Source: Flocculibacter collagenilyticus
GTDB taxonomy: Bacteria > Pseudomonadota > Gammaproteobacteria > Enterobacterales > Alteromonadaceae
Direction: 5' to 3'
NCBI RefSeq assembly: GCF_016469335.1
Contig: NZ_CP059888.1
Coordinates: 1,054,001 to 1,118,000, forward strand
Length of the DNA: 64,000 nucleotides
The position numbers and the translations under genes are program-made. Shown in pieces: positions 27,104 to 35,907 of the stretch; the first letter of the stretch is position 1; the number at the start of each line of letters is the position of its first letter. The notes below the pieces were generated by a model, which saw only the letters and a list, made by a program, of their open reading frames with translations, did not search any database and was not told the DNA's origin.

Positions 27104-28180
27104 CTAATTATTTCTACGACTTACAAATAGGCCTGCTAATCCGATCGAAAAAAGAAAAGCGATAGGAGGTGTTGGCACTGCGAATGCACCTGACATATCC
27201 CAGCCAATGACATCTAAAGCAACAATATCCAGATCAGAAACAAAATTTAGGTTACCTGCTGGCGCTGCTGTCGGATCCATAATCCCTACGCCACGGTGAT
27301 CTTTCCAGTGTGAAGCTTGTTGACCGTCACCGTTATATCTTCCTTGCGAAAAACTACCAGTTCCTAGTGCGGTTTTTCCGCCGTCAATTGAAAAGTATTT
27401 CTCACGAGAATCAGCTGTCCAGTCTAAGTCGGCATTGAATGCTTGGCTTGAAGCAGAGTGTCTTGTAAAGTCTAAACCAGTAACAAACGTAAATGCGTCA
27501 TCAGAATATAAATCTCCTGCAGGGCCTGACATTGTGTAATAGTCAAGAATGTCTATCCCTGATGTAAAGCCCATTGCATGCATAATTTCATGTGTTGCTA
27601 CGCCAACGAAGTCAATCATACCAGCCTCGATACCATCAGTTGGATCGAAGTCGAATGAGAAGTCAGAGCTGAACGTAATAGCTGCATCTTCTTCACTGCC
27701 CTGGCTGTCATACATGCCTAACGCTTTTGCGTTTGCGCGAGTTAATCTAACAACAGAGTTATTGGCACCTCCATCGTTATCGGTATAACCTTCTGTTGAA
27801 CCAGCACCATGCGGATTGTCGCCAGTACCATTCATGAAGGGGTTAAATGTATCGCCTGTTGGTAGATGGCTTACCATAGTCTGATCGAATGTTGATGTCA
27901 TATCGCTAGCCATTCCACTTTTCCACGATGAAAAGTCAAATAATTCTCTATTAGAGCTAGCTTGCCCTAAAACACCAGCACGTAACGAGTTGAATCCCGC
28001 AGTAATATTTACCGTTATATCATCTTTGAACAATGAAGAAATAGTGTCAGCCGCCAATTGAAATCCTGCATCTGCTTGTGAATTACCCGTTGAGGTGATA
28101 TTGAACATAAGTCCGGCATTGGCTGTGCTTGAAAGTGAAGCTAAGGATAAAGCAACACCTATTTTGGTGAAATTATTCAT
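27104..28180 (-). CDS. Secreted zinc metalloprotease with PEP-CTERM-like sorting tail (copy B)
   Basis: This is a paralogue of the 25756-26835 gene along its full length, with 358 residues. The signal peptide is MNNFTKIGVALSLASLSSTANAG. The zinc site HEIMHAMGFTSG is at about residue 195, with GIMDPTAAPAG as the Met-turn. The C-terminal tail AVPTPPIAFLFSIGLAGLFVSRRNN has Pro motif, hydrophobic helix and basic end. Both copies share long blocks such as DAAITFSSDF and FDFDPTDGI. The tandem arrangement, with a 268-bp spacer, points to local duplication. Secretion and exosortase-type anchoring are inferred; no exosortase gene is in the window. Confidence 0.86.
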   Translation of the reverse strand: MNNFTKIGVALSLASLSSTANAGLMFNITSTGNSQADAGFQLAADTISSLFKDDITVNITAGFNSLRAGVLGQASSNRELFDFSSWKSGMASDMTSTFDQTMVSHLPTGDTFNPFMNGTGDNPHGAGSTEGYTDNDGGANNSVVRLTRANAKALGMYDSQGSEEDAAITFSSDFSFDFDPTDGIEAGMIDFVGVATHEIMHAMGFTSGIDILDYYTMSGPAGDLYSDDAFTFVTGLDFTRHSASSQAFNADLDWTADSREKYFSIDGGKTALGTGSFSQGRYNGDGQQASHWKDHRGVGIMDPTAAPAGNLNFVSDLDIVALDVIGWDMSGAFAVPTPPIAFLFSIGLAGLFVSRRNN

Positions 28181-28652
28181 AATGTTTTACTTCCTTTAAC
28201 ATTAATTAATTGTTTTTTTGTTATTTCAGTCGCTTCAATTTGTATCAAAATTCAGCGAGCGCAGTAAGATAGCAGCAGTCGTGGTTGTTGTTCAAGGTTA
28301 GGTTTAATTAAATTTCATGAGAATATAATGTACTGATGATGTAAATAGTCTAACTTGAGCGAAGTTCAATATTTAATTTTCGTTACGATTATTAGTATTT
28401 AATAATTCGTTTAATACAGCGGGACTGTGTTGATTTTTGGCGGACGGATTTTGTTCAAGATAAACGTTTTGTGAGCGTGTCATTACAAAGAGAAGAAAAC
28501 GGTTAGATGAGCTCAAGGCAGCGCTTGTTTGTCATTTATACTGCGTTATTGCATGTGCATGGATGCCTACTATAAATGATAAACAAACAGCTGGAAAAAC
28601 AAGCTTAAAAGGACAACACGCCTCAGTATCACTCAATTCGTATTAGGGTTTT
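28181..28652. other. Intergenic region holding the second MITE copy
   Basis: This 472-bp region has no gene. Positions 28181-28420 are AT-rich and must hold the promoter of metalloprotease B. Positions 28421-28626 are the degenerate repeat element. No other structure was recognised. Confidence 0.6.
28421..28626. repeat. MITE-like repeat element, degenerate inverted copy 2
   Basis: Compared with the reverse complement of 22501-22769, long blocks align: AAGGCAGCGCTTGTTTG, TTTATACTGCGTTAT, GATTTTGTTCAAGATAAACG and the end AAAAGGACAACACGCC. About 60 bp of the interior (the part with CGCGGCGTGACAAGTG in copy 1) is missing, and the terminal repeats are eroded, so this copy is older. Boundaries are approximate to about 5 bp. 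Confidence 0.75.
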
Positions 28653-31484
28653 TCAGAGGGTAATTGACGTATATTTTTTCAAAACGCGGATTAATTCTTT
28701 TGTTTCAATAGGTTTAGTGATGTAGTCACACATGCCGCTTAGCTCAGCTCGCTCCATTTGCTCTATATTAGCGTCAGCTGTTATGGCAATAATGGGAATA
28801 TTAGTAGTGTTAGGGTTATTAACTATGTGTTCTGCTGCATCAAAGCCATCCATAACGGGCATGTGTAAATCCATAAAAATAATGTCAGGTTTTACACTTT
28901 TTAAATAATCTAATGCTTCTTGGCCGTTATTTGCAATATCACATTTTAAGTCTAATGAGCGCAGCAACTCGGTAGCGATAATTTGATTTATTTCATTGTC
29001 TTCCACAATCAGTGCAGTGACTTTGAATATAGGAGATTCTTCATTGTCTGCTTCGTTGGATGTGGCTTCAACTTTTTCGTTATTAGGAAAGTCAGAGGAG
29101 AGCGCTGTTGGTAATATTTGTAATAGCTCGTTACTTTCATCTTGTGGAGTAGGTGCTGACGTTTCGGGTTTGTTATTGTCTATTGCAAAAGGCAATTGAA
29201 CATTAAAGGTAGAGCCAATATATTGCTCACTCTGTACTTCTATAGTGCCTTTCATCAAGTCGCACAATTCGCTGGTGATCGACAAGCCTAAACCTGTACC
29301 ACCATATTTGCGGGTGGTTGATAAATCGGCTTGAATGAAGGGAGCGAATAAACCGTCAATTTTATTGGCTGGAATGCCAATGCCAGTATCTTCAACGGTA
29401 ATAGAAAGTAAAGCTTGCCCTTCATGTATCTGAGTTAGGCGGAGGTCAAGAGTCACTCTACCGTGCTCAGTAAACTTAATGCCGTTAGAGCATAGATTTA
29501 CTATGATTTGGTCAAGCCGCATTGCGTCACCCACTAAAAACGGAATTGGGTTTTTAGGTGTTTTGATGATGAAGTCTAAGCCTTTCTGTCTTGCTTGCTC
29601 GCTAAAAATACTTTTAATCCGTTCTGCTGAGTCGTATAAATTAAAACTAATAAACTCTAATTGAATTTTACCTGCTTCAATTTTTGAGATATCAAGCACA
29701 TCATTAATGATATTTAATAATAGGTGTGACGAATGTTTTATGTGTTTGAAGTAGTCGAGTGCTTTTGCTTCGTTGCAATTACGTTTAGCAATTTCGGTGT
29801 AACCGATAATCGCATTGAGTGGGGTTCTAAACTCGTGACTGATGTTGGCCATAAAGCGATTTTTAGCATGACTGGCTTCTTCTAGGTCTTTTATGAGGCT
29901 TTTTAGTTCTTTTGTTTTTTTATCTACCGTCGTTGAGAGGCGACGGTTAAAGCCAATTACAAACATAATAAAGAACATGCCAACGGTGCCAAACAATGAG
30001 CCAAGAATAAAGGTAAGCCAGCTGGACCAGTCTGCTAATTGCGATTCAAAGTCGCGGCTGGAAGCAAATAGCACATCGAATGAGCGATTAAACCAAGGCA
30101 AAGTAATATTATATTTATACAAAGCATCATTACGGTAGCCACTGTCGTAAACAATAATGTCTTCACCATTATTTTGTGCTTTTAAGATAAAGTCGAACCC
30201 TTGCTGGCTTAATGATTGGTAAATTTTTGCCATCATGGCATCTAGTTCAATTACCACTTCTACCAGCCCTTTTAATTGCGCATAGCGATCAGTTTGCTCG
30301 GGTATCGATAACATATTACCGTACACAGGATAGTAGATAACATTACCTGTGAACTTTACGTCCTGTTGGGCTAGCCTTATTGGTGGCGTTGAAACAAAAC
30401 TCGCGTTTTCAATGGCATATTTGATATTTTGCTTAACACTTGGGTGAGTTAAAACATCTAAGCCAAGTGCTGCTTTATTCGATTCAAGTGGCTCAATATA
30501 AAAAATTGGCAGGTAATACTCTTGAACAGGTGCATGCACCATTTGCTGGTTGTAGAGCATTTTTTTGATGTAAAAATCGTCTATCCCTTGTTGCTTGGCA
30601 TCAAGGTATAACTGATCACGTTGAGCATGTTCGACTTTGGGTAACCAGCCCATTGCCCGTGTTCTAATATCATTTTGCGTTACAATTTCTACGTACTGCG
30701 CAAACTCTTCACGCGAGACAAGTTCACTGCTTTGAAAAAAAGCAGTGAGTGAAATTAAGCGAAGCTCAATGGTGTTTCTTAATATGGCAATTTCTTTACT
30801 AAACGTTTGAGTGTGATCAACAAAAATTGTTTTTTGATCTTTTATGTATTGCTCACGCGAGAGCCAAAATATAAAGCTAATCGCAACAAAAATTAATAAC
30901 GAGGGAATGACAATTTGTAGCTTGTGATGACTTTCTTCTAAAATGTCATTTTTCAATAAGCTTAAAACAATAGGTAAAAAGAAGAGTACGCCAACAGCAT
31001 CGCCAGCCCACCAAATAAACCAAACAAATATGGCCTCGTTAAGCGCATGAATGCCTGAATATACCTGCACAAATGTGCCTATAGTTGCACTAATCGTACA
31101 TGCAATGGGCCCAGCGACAAAAGCCAGTCGAGACAGTTCTGCAATTGAGCTAAGCCTGATGGGGCGAGGGCAGCAGCGATAAATCATCAATTTGGTGATA
31201 ATGAATTGTGCGATAGTGCCACAAGTAAGCGTGGCCGAAATGAATAAATTGCGTACTTCAATAGTTTGGAAACTAATATTAAAAGCAATGTAATGATCAA
31301 ATACACTGGCTAGCAATACACCAAAAAGGGCTGCTCTACCTAAGCAAAGATACAAACCCAAACCAATCCCCGCTGCAGGCCAAATGGCGCTAGCGAAACC
31401 TGGCGGTATCGTAAACTGCATGCCAATTTGGGTCGCAATTAAGTAACTGATAAAGCTAATAAGAATAATGTTAAAGGTGCGAAT
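28653..31484 (-). CDS. Hybrid sensor kinase MASE1-CHASE-HisKA-HATPase-REC
   Basis: This is an inner-membrane hybrid histidine kinase. Numbering from the internal ATG at 31421: MASE1-type membrane helices about 1-190, a periplasmic CHASE domain about 215-450, a membrane helix 468-492, HisKA with H529 in NISHEFRTPLN, HATPase with DTGIGIP (678-684) and GGTGLGLSI (707-715), and REC with VEDN and acceptor D851. The first MASE1 helix lies upstream of that ATG (NIILISFISYLIATQIG). Its frame has no ATG, GTG or TTG before an in-frame TAG. An ATT at 31484 sits 10 bases after GAGG and is offered as the start. The ligand is unknown, and no cognate regulator is adjacent. Confidence 0.85.
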   Translation of the reverse strand: MRTFNIILISFISYLIATQIGMQFTIPPGFASAIWPAAGIGLGLYLCLGRAALFGVLLASVFDHYIAFNISFQTIEVRNLFISATLTCGTIAQFIITKLMIYRCCPRPIRLSSIAELSRLAFVAGPIACTISATIGTFVQVYSGIHALNEAIFVWFIWWAGDAVGVLFFLPIVLSLLKNDILEESHHKLQIVIPSLLIFVAISFIFWLSREQYIKDQKTIFVDHTQTFSKEIAILRNTIELRLISLTAFFQSSELVSREEFAQYVEIVTQNDIRTRAMGWLPKVEHAQRDQLYLDAKQQGIDDFYIKKMLYNQQMVHAPVQEYYLPIFYIEPLESNKAALGLDVLTHPSVKQNIKYAIENASFVSTPPIRLAQQDVKFTGNVIYYPVYGNMLSIPEQTDRYAQLKGLVEVVIELDAMMAKIYQSLSQQGFDFILKAQNNGEDIIVYDSGYRNDALYKYNITLPWFNRSFDVLFASSRDFESQLADWSSWLTFILGSLFGTVGMFFIMFVIGFNRRLSTTVDKKTKELKSLIKDLEEASHAKNRFMANISHEFRTPLNAIIGYTEIAKRNCNEAKALDYFKHIKHSSHLLLNIINDVLDISKIEAGKIQLEFISFNLYDSAERIKSIFSEQARQKGLDFIIKTPKNPIPFLVGDAMRLDQIIVNLCSNGIKFTEHGRVTLDLRLTQIHEGQALLSITVEDTGIGIPANKIDGLFAPFIQADLSTTRKYGGTGLGLSITSELCDLMKGTIEVQSEQYIGSTFNVQLPFAIDNNKPETSAPTPQDESNELLQILPTALSSDFPNNEKVEATSNEADNEESPIFKVTALIVEDNEINQIIATELLRSLDLKCDIANNGQEALDYLKSVKPDIIFMDLHMPVMDGFDAAEHIVNNPNTTNIPIIAITADANIEQMERAELSGMCDYITKPIETKELIRVLKKYTSITL

Positions 31485-31584
31485 AAAGTTCTAGCCTCAT
31501 TGTTGTTTCATTATTATTAGCCAGCCTTGGCAAACTATTGAAGTGTCCTAATAATTACCTTAACGATTACATTGAGCGCGCATA

Positions 31585-32106
31585 TTATGTGTGTCGGTGC
31601 CGGCGCTTAAATTTATTTCTTAGTGTCCAGCCTAGTAAAAATATGCCTGATAGCCAAATTAATAGTAGAGCAATTGCAACGGGCAAGAATATCCAAAGTT
31701 TCGCGCTATCATGAAAAAAGCTACCATCATGAATTGCTTCAATTGTATCTGAGCGACGGTAGGCGATATGTAATAGCTTACCTGAGTCAGCATCTATTTG
31801 CGCCTCCCAATTATTTACCGCTAATATTTTTATGACTCCCTTACTAGGGCGAACATCTAGCTTTTGTATATCCTGCCAGTTTGATACTGACAACTTATCT
31901 ATTCTCTGGGCGATGGAAAGTATTTGTGTAAATGCAATAGTCGGTTCTGCCGCTTGACCTCTAGCAGTGGGGGGTTGTACCCACTCAAATTGCTTTTTCA
32001 CCTGTAGTAGTAGCCCGCTTACAATCACAATAACGACGGGGATAGCAATAATCAGCGCTGCCCAAAAGTGGAAGCGACGAGTATGTCGTTTAGCTGACGG
32101 CGACAT
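31585..32106 (-). CDS. PepSY-associated membrane protein
   Basis: This protein of 173 residues resembles the small PepSY-TM proteins often linked to iron or redox functions. TM1 is AALIIAIPVVIVIVSGLLLQV and TM2 is WIFLPVAIALLLIWLSGIFLLGW. The periplasmic stretch contains the PepSY-like KLDVRPSKGVIKILAVNNWEAQIDADSGKLL followed by IEAIHDGSFFHD. The start ATG 32106 has AGGAT upstream; the open frame extends 24 codons further without a ribosome site. It lies downstream of kmo on the same strand with a 112-bp gap, and is probably unrelated to kynurenine breakdown. Confidence 0.8.
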   Translation of the reverse strand: MSPSAKRHTRRFHFWAALIIAIPVVIVIVSGLLLQVKKQFEWVQPPTARGQAAEPTIAFTQILSIAQRIDKLSVSNWQDIQKLDVRPSKGVIKILAVNNWEAQIDADSGKLLHIAYRRSDTIEAIHDGSFFHDSAKLWIFLPVAIALLLIWLSGIFLLGWTLRNKFKRRHRHT

Positions 32107-32218
32107 AATAGTGATCCTAAAAAGCGGCAATATAAATAAATGCACTCTAGGATAGGCTAAGTGTTTATGCAAGCTCAATTTTTTCTGTTCTTATTGTGCC
32201 TTACCTAGCCAGCAGGTG

Positions 32219-33643
32219 TTACATCGGTAACTGCTGCTCTATTAATGCTTTGGCATAATCCATATCGATGTTTTCCAAGTATGGCTCGCAATCGCGCAAC
32301 TCGATATCAGTGTTCTTAGTTAACTGTGTCAGCTTTTCATCTAACTTTGCACTTTTTAGTAGCTCGGCAATAATATTTTGCTGAATACGCCCACGCGATT
32401 GAGCCTCTGCATATGGCAGGCGATGAAACATCACCATAGAATAACGAGGGATAAAGCGATTAGGAAAGCGTTTTTCAAGCTCAAAGGCGAGTGCTTTTTT
32501 GAGAATATATACATTGTCTCTAACACTGTCCCGCATTTCTATGTAGTTTTCTAATGCCATTTCTGCAATTGCATCGGCATTGGGTTGCCGAACGGCTTGA
32601 AAGGCGGGAAGCACAGCTTGCCAGTCATCATTATGCTCGATTAATAAGCGGTTTAATTCACTACAATCTTCAAAGCCGCAGTTCATGCCTTGTCCATGAA
32701 ATGGCACAATGCCATGTGCTGCGTCGCCAATTAACAAGGTATTGGTTATGTTGTGCCACTGCTTACATCTTACTGTTCCTAATTTACCGGTTGGATTATC
32801 AAAAAATGCATTTGCTAAATCAGGGATCAATGCCAGTGCGTCAGGGAATTCTTGCTGAAAAAACGTCATCACCGCATCTCGGTTTGAGAGTGTGGCAAAA
32901 CTGTTTTTGCCTTCATTAGGTAAAAATAGCGTCACAGTAAAGCTGCCGTCCATATTTGGCAGGGCAATTAACATATATTGTCCGCGAGGCCAGATGTGTA
33001 AAGCCTGTTTTTCAATTTGAAAATCACCAGTAGTTGTTGCTGGAATGCATAACTCTTTATAACTGTGAGGCAAGGTTTCAATGATATTATGGTCAGTTGC
33101 GCTTTTATTAAGAGCACAAAGCATTTGCTCCCTGACTTTTGAGCCAGTGCCATCTGCGCCGATTAACAGCGAAAAATTATGAAGTAAAGTTTTACCCGCG
33201 TTAGCATGTTTTAACTGTAAAACCTGTTGGGTAAAATCAATATTTTCTACATTGTGATCAAAATGGAAGGTAACGTTGCCTGTGCTTTCTGCACTGTCCA
33301 TTAAGCGTTTATTCAAGTCTGCTCGCGAGACGGAGTAAATTACTTCATGCTCTTTAATGCCATAAGGTTGAAAATTGAGCTCGCCGTATTCATCGTGAAG
33401 CATTCTACCAGCCATTGGAATTAGCATTTTTTCTACTTCATCCATTATTCCAACTTGTTCAAGCGGGAAAATACCTCGGTTGGCAAGCGCAAGGTTTATT
33501 GAGCGTCCTGCAGAAATTTCGGTGTTTCTCATATCAGATCGCTTTTCAAATACCGTTACTTGGTAATTTCGTTTGGCTAAAAACATAGCTAGCAATGAGC
33601 CAACCAACCCAGCGCCAATAATTGTGATAGCTTGCTTTGTCAT
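32219..33643 (-). CDS. kmo: Kynurenine 3-monooxygenase
   Basis: Kmo is an FAD/NADPH enzyme that hydroxylates L-kynurenine to 3-hydroxykynurenine. The 474 residues include the N-terminal FAD motif IIGAGLVGSLLAMFLAKR, the group A monooxygenase DG motif LIGADGTGSKVR near residue 165, and LLIGDAAHGIVPFHGQGMNCGFEDC near residue 300. VRDNVYILKKALAFELEKRFPNRFIPRYSMVMFHRLPY is typical of KMO and separates it from general hydroxylases. It is the last gene of the kynurenine cluster, 37 bp after kynU. Confidence 0.95.
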   Translation of the reverse strand: MTKQAITIIGAGLVGSLLAMFLAKRNYQVTVFEKRSDMRNTEISAGRSINLALANRGIFPLEQVGIMDEVEKMLIPMAGRMLHDEYGELNFQPYGIKEHEVIYSVSRADLNKRLMDSAESTGNVTFHFDHNVENIDFTQQVLQLKHANAGKTLLHNFSLLIGADGTGSKVREQMLCALNKSATDHNIIETLPHSYKELCIPATTTGDFQIEKQALHIWPRGQYMLIALPNMDGSFTVTLFLPNEGKNSFATLSNRDAVMTFFQQEFPDALALIPDLANAFFDNPTGKLGTVRCKQWHNITNTLLIGDAAHGIVPFHGQGMNCGFEDCSELNRLLIEHNDDWQAVLPAFQAVRQPNADAIAEMALENYIEMRDSVRDNVYILKKALAFELEKRFPNRFIPRYSMVMFHRLPYAEAQSRGRIQQNIIAELLKSAKLDEKLTQLTKNTDIELRDCEPYLENIDMDYAKALIEQQLPM

Positions 33644-33680
33644 AAGTGCTTCCTTTTGGCATTAAGAATATCTATTCGAG

Positions 33681-34979
33681 TTATATCAAACAGCTTTTTA
33701 AAACTCGTACAAAGTGATAAACATCAGTAAAACTGTTGTACAGTGGTACAGGTGCGGCACGAATCACATTAGGCTCTCGCCAGTCGGTGGTTACACCTGC
33801 TTCTTCTAATGACTTGAATACTTCTTTTCCTTGTTTTCCTGCAATATTGACAGTTAACGATAATTGGCAGCCACGTTGTGCGGGATCGCTCGGCGTAATA
33901 ATACGCACCAAGTCGCCTAATTCATGCTGGAGTAAATATTCAAAGTAATTGGTTAAACGTGTTGATTTTTCACAGAGCACCGACATGCCGCCAGCGTTTT
34001 TGAATACCGCTAAAGAAGCACGAATAGCAGCAAGTGATAAAATCGGCGGGTTACTTAATTGCCAGCCTTCAGCAGTAGGAATAGGGTTAAAGGTGTTTTC
34101 CATTTTAAAGCGGGTTTGTTTGTCGTGCCCCCACCAACCAGCAAATCGGTTTAAGTTGGTGTTGCTGCTGTGGCGCTCGTGCACAAAACAGCCTGCGACC
34201 GAGCCGGGGCCTGAATTCATATATTTGTATGAGCACCAACAGGCAAAGTCTACCTGCCAGTCATGCAATTGCATGGTTATATTGCCTGCTGCATGAGCTA
34301 AATCGAAGCCAACCTTAATGCCTTTTGCATGTCCCCACTGGGTTATTCTTTGCATATCCAATACTTGCCCTGTGTAATATTGCACGCCGGGCAGGAGAAT
34401 TAAGGCAATAGAGTCGCCTTCACGCTCAATCAGCTCTTTAATATCATCGTGATTGATAAGCTCTTCTCCATCGCGCGGAGCAATTAATAATAACGCCTCG
34501 TTAGGGTCGAAACCGTGATGCTTTATTTGCGATGTTACAGCGTAATGATCGGAGGGAAAGGCATGATCTTCAATTAGAATTTTATAACGCGTTTTAGTGG
34601 GCTGGTAAAAGCTCACCATCATAAAGTGAAGGTTAGCAGTGAGTGAGTTCATGCAAACCACTTCATTAGGTTTTGCTCCTACTAAGTCGGCAGACTGCTC
34701 AGTTAAAAACTCGTGATATGGCATCCAAGGAAATTCGCAATCAAAGTGTCCTTTAACGCCTAAAGTTTGCCACTTTTTTAGCTCCTCATTGACGTATTCA
34801 GCGGTAAGCGTGGGTTGTAAGCCTAATGAATTACCTACGAAGTAAAGTTCATTTTCACCGTTTGCTTGTTTAGGAATATGAAATGCGTCTTTAAATGATG
34901 CGAGTGGATCTTGTTGATCCAGTGTTTGGGCAAACGCCAAATTGGGCTGAAATTGATTGTTTTGCACTTGTTCAGTCAT
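33681..34979 (-). CDS. kynU: Kynureninase
   Basis: KynU is a PLP enzyme that cleaves 3-hydroxykynurenine (or kynurenine) to 3-hydroxyanthranilate (or anthranilate) and alanine. The 432 residues include FVGNSLGLQP at the N-terminus, VGFDLAHAAGN before the cofactor region, and the PLP lysine in CSYKYMNSGPG. FAGWWGH and RAAPVPLYNSFTDVYHF are also typical. It follows the cyclase-family gene by 21 bp. With kmo and the dioxygenase in the cluster, the 3-hydroxy branch is the likely route. Confidence 0.96.
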   Translation of the reverse strand: MTEQVQNNQFQPNLAFAQTLDQQDPLASFKDAFHIPKQANGENELYFVGNSLGLQPTLTAEYVNEELKKWQTLGVKGHFDCEFPWMPYHEFLTEQSADLVGAKPNEVVCMNSLTANLHFMMVSFYQPTKTRYKILIEDHAFPSDHYAVTSQIKHHGFDPNEALLLIAPRDGEELINHDDIKELIEREGDSIALILLPGVQYYTGQVLDMQRITQWGHAKGIKVGFDLAHAAGNITMQLHDWQVDFACWCSYKYMNSGPGSVAGCFVHERHSSNTNLNRFAGWWGHDKQTRFKMENTFNPIPTAEGWQLSNPPILSLAAIRASLAVFKNAGGMSVLCEKSTRLTNYFEYLLQHELGDLVRIITPSDPAQRGCQLSLTVNIAGKQGKEVFKSLEEAGVTTDWREPNVIRAAPVPLYNSFTDVYHFVRVLKSCLI

Positions 34980-35000
34980 TGGTTGCTCTTTTAATTCAAT

Positions 35001-35861
35001 TTATATGGCTTGTAAGGAATACAGCAACGGTCTACTAGGTGCTGCATCTAATTCAAATGGTGCAATTTGCAAATTTAATAAATACAAACCATCTTCAAGG
35101 GTGTTCCCTACGTACACCATTTCTGTAATGCTTTTTGAAAGCTGCGTGTCATCTCCGCATAACCTTGCTAGCGGTGCCACTTGCCAAAAAATATGATGGT
35201 TGCTCATATGGCCTTGATCAAACATTTTGTCGATAGAGGGCATGTCTACCAGTAAGTGGGTAACCCCGCGTTCATTCAAATATTCGATAGCGTCGTTAGT
35301 GAAGTAGGGCGGCTGATTATGCTCACTGTAACAGGCTCGCTGTTTACTTTGCTCGTTAGGTAAAGTGCGAATAACCAACGCTGTTAAGCATTCATTATTA
35401 ATATGTTGTATTTGGTGCATCAGCTGCTGTTTAGTAATTAATTTATCACCCTCATCAATACTTGGATCGTATTGTTCTTTTGATTGATTTTGTGAAGGAG
35501 TAGGTGTGACCGATATCAAAGTACAAGGTATTAAGCTGTCATTCAGGGTTTGGTTAATGCTAATGGGGTTATGCACAATGTGACCCACACATTCAGTATG
35601 AGTGCCATTGCAATGGGGATTCATGGTTATTTGTGTGACATTACAGCTGCCACCAACACGGGTATCACCAATAAACTGTGCTATTTTCATTGACGATGCC
35701 TGTGCGTAATCGGCACCAAAATGGTTAGGTTGCACCAGTTTGTTTGCTGTTAGATGTTCAGTGGCTGACGCTTCAATAAACGCTAAATCTATCGCAATAC
35801 TTGTGGGCTGGTTCACTAGCACTTTATATTGTTGCTGATTTAGCTCAATGGTTAATTTCAT
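35001..35861 (-). CDS. Cyclase-family hydrolase, putative kynurenine formamidase
   Basis: This protein of 286 residues belongs to the cyclase/KynB superfamily of metal hydrolases. It may convert N-formylkynurenine to kynurenine, which is inferred from its place in the cluster. The family motif HxGTHxDxxxH is altered: here it reads PHCNGTHTECVGH (about residues 82-94). The first metal His position is Cys84 (His83 is adjacent) and the Asp is Glu90. The C-terminus SRPLLYSL fits the superfamily. It is longer than KynB (about 210 residues), with insertions around 110-170. It lies between the decarboxylase and kynU. Confidence 0.78.
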   Translation of the reverse strand: MKLTIELNQQQYKVLVNQPTSIAIDLAFIEASATEHLTANKLVQPNHFGADYAQASSMKIAQFIGDTRVGGSCNVTQITMNPHCNGTHTECVGHIVHNPISINQTLNDSLIPCTLISVTPTPSQNQSKEQYDPSIDEGDKLITKQQLMHQIQHINNECLTALVIRTLPNEQSKQRACYSEHNQPPYFTNDAIEYLNERGVTHLLVDMPSIDKMFDQGHMSNHHIFWQVAPLARLCGDDTQLSKSITEMVYVGNTLEDGLYLLNLQIAPFELDAAPSRPLLYSLQAI

Positions 35862-35907
35862 AATGCTGCTCTGCGCTTAATTGGGAAGCTTTTTATTATT
35901 ATTACAG

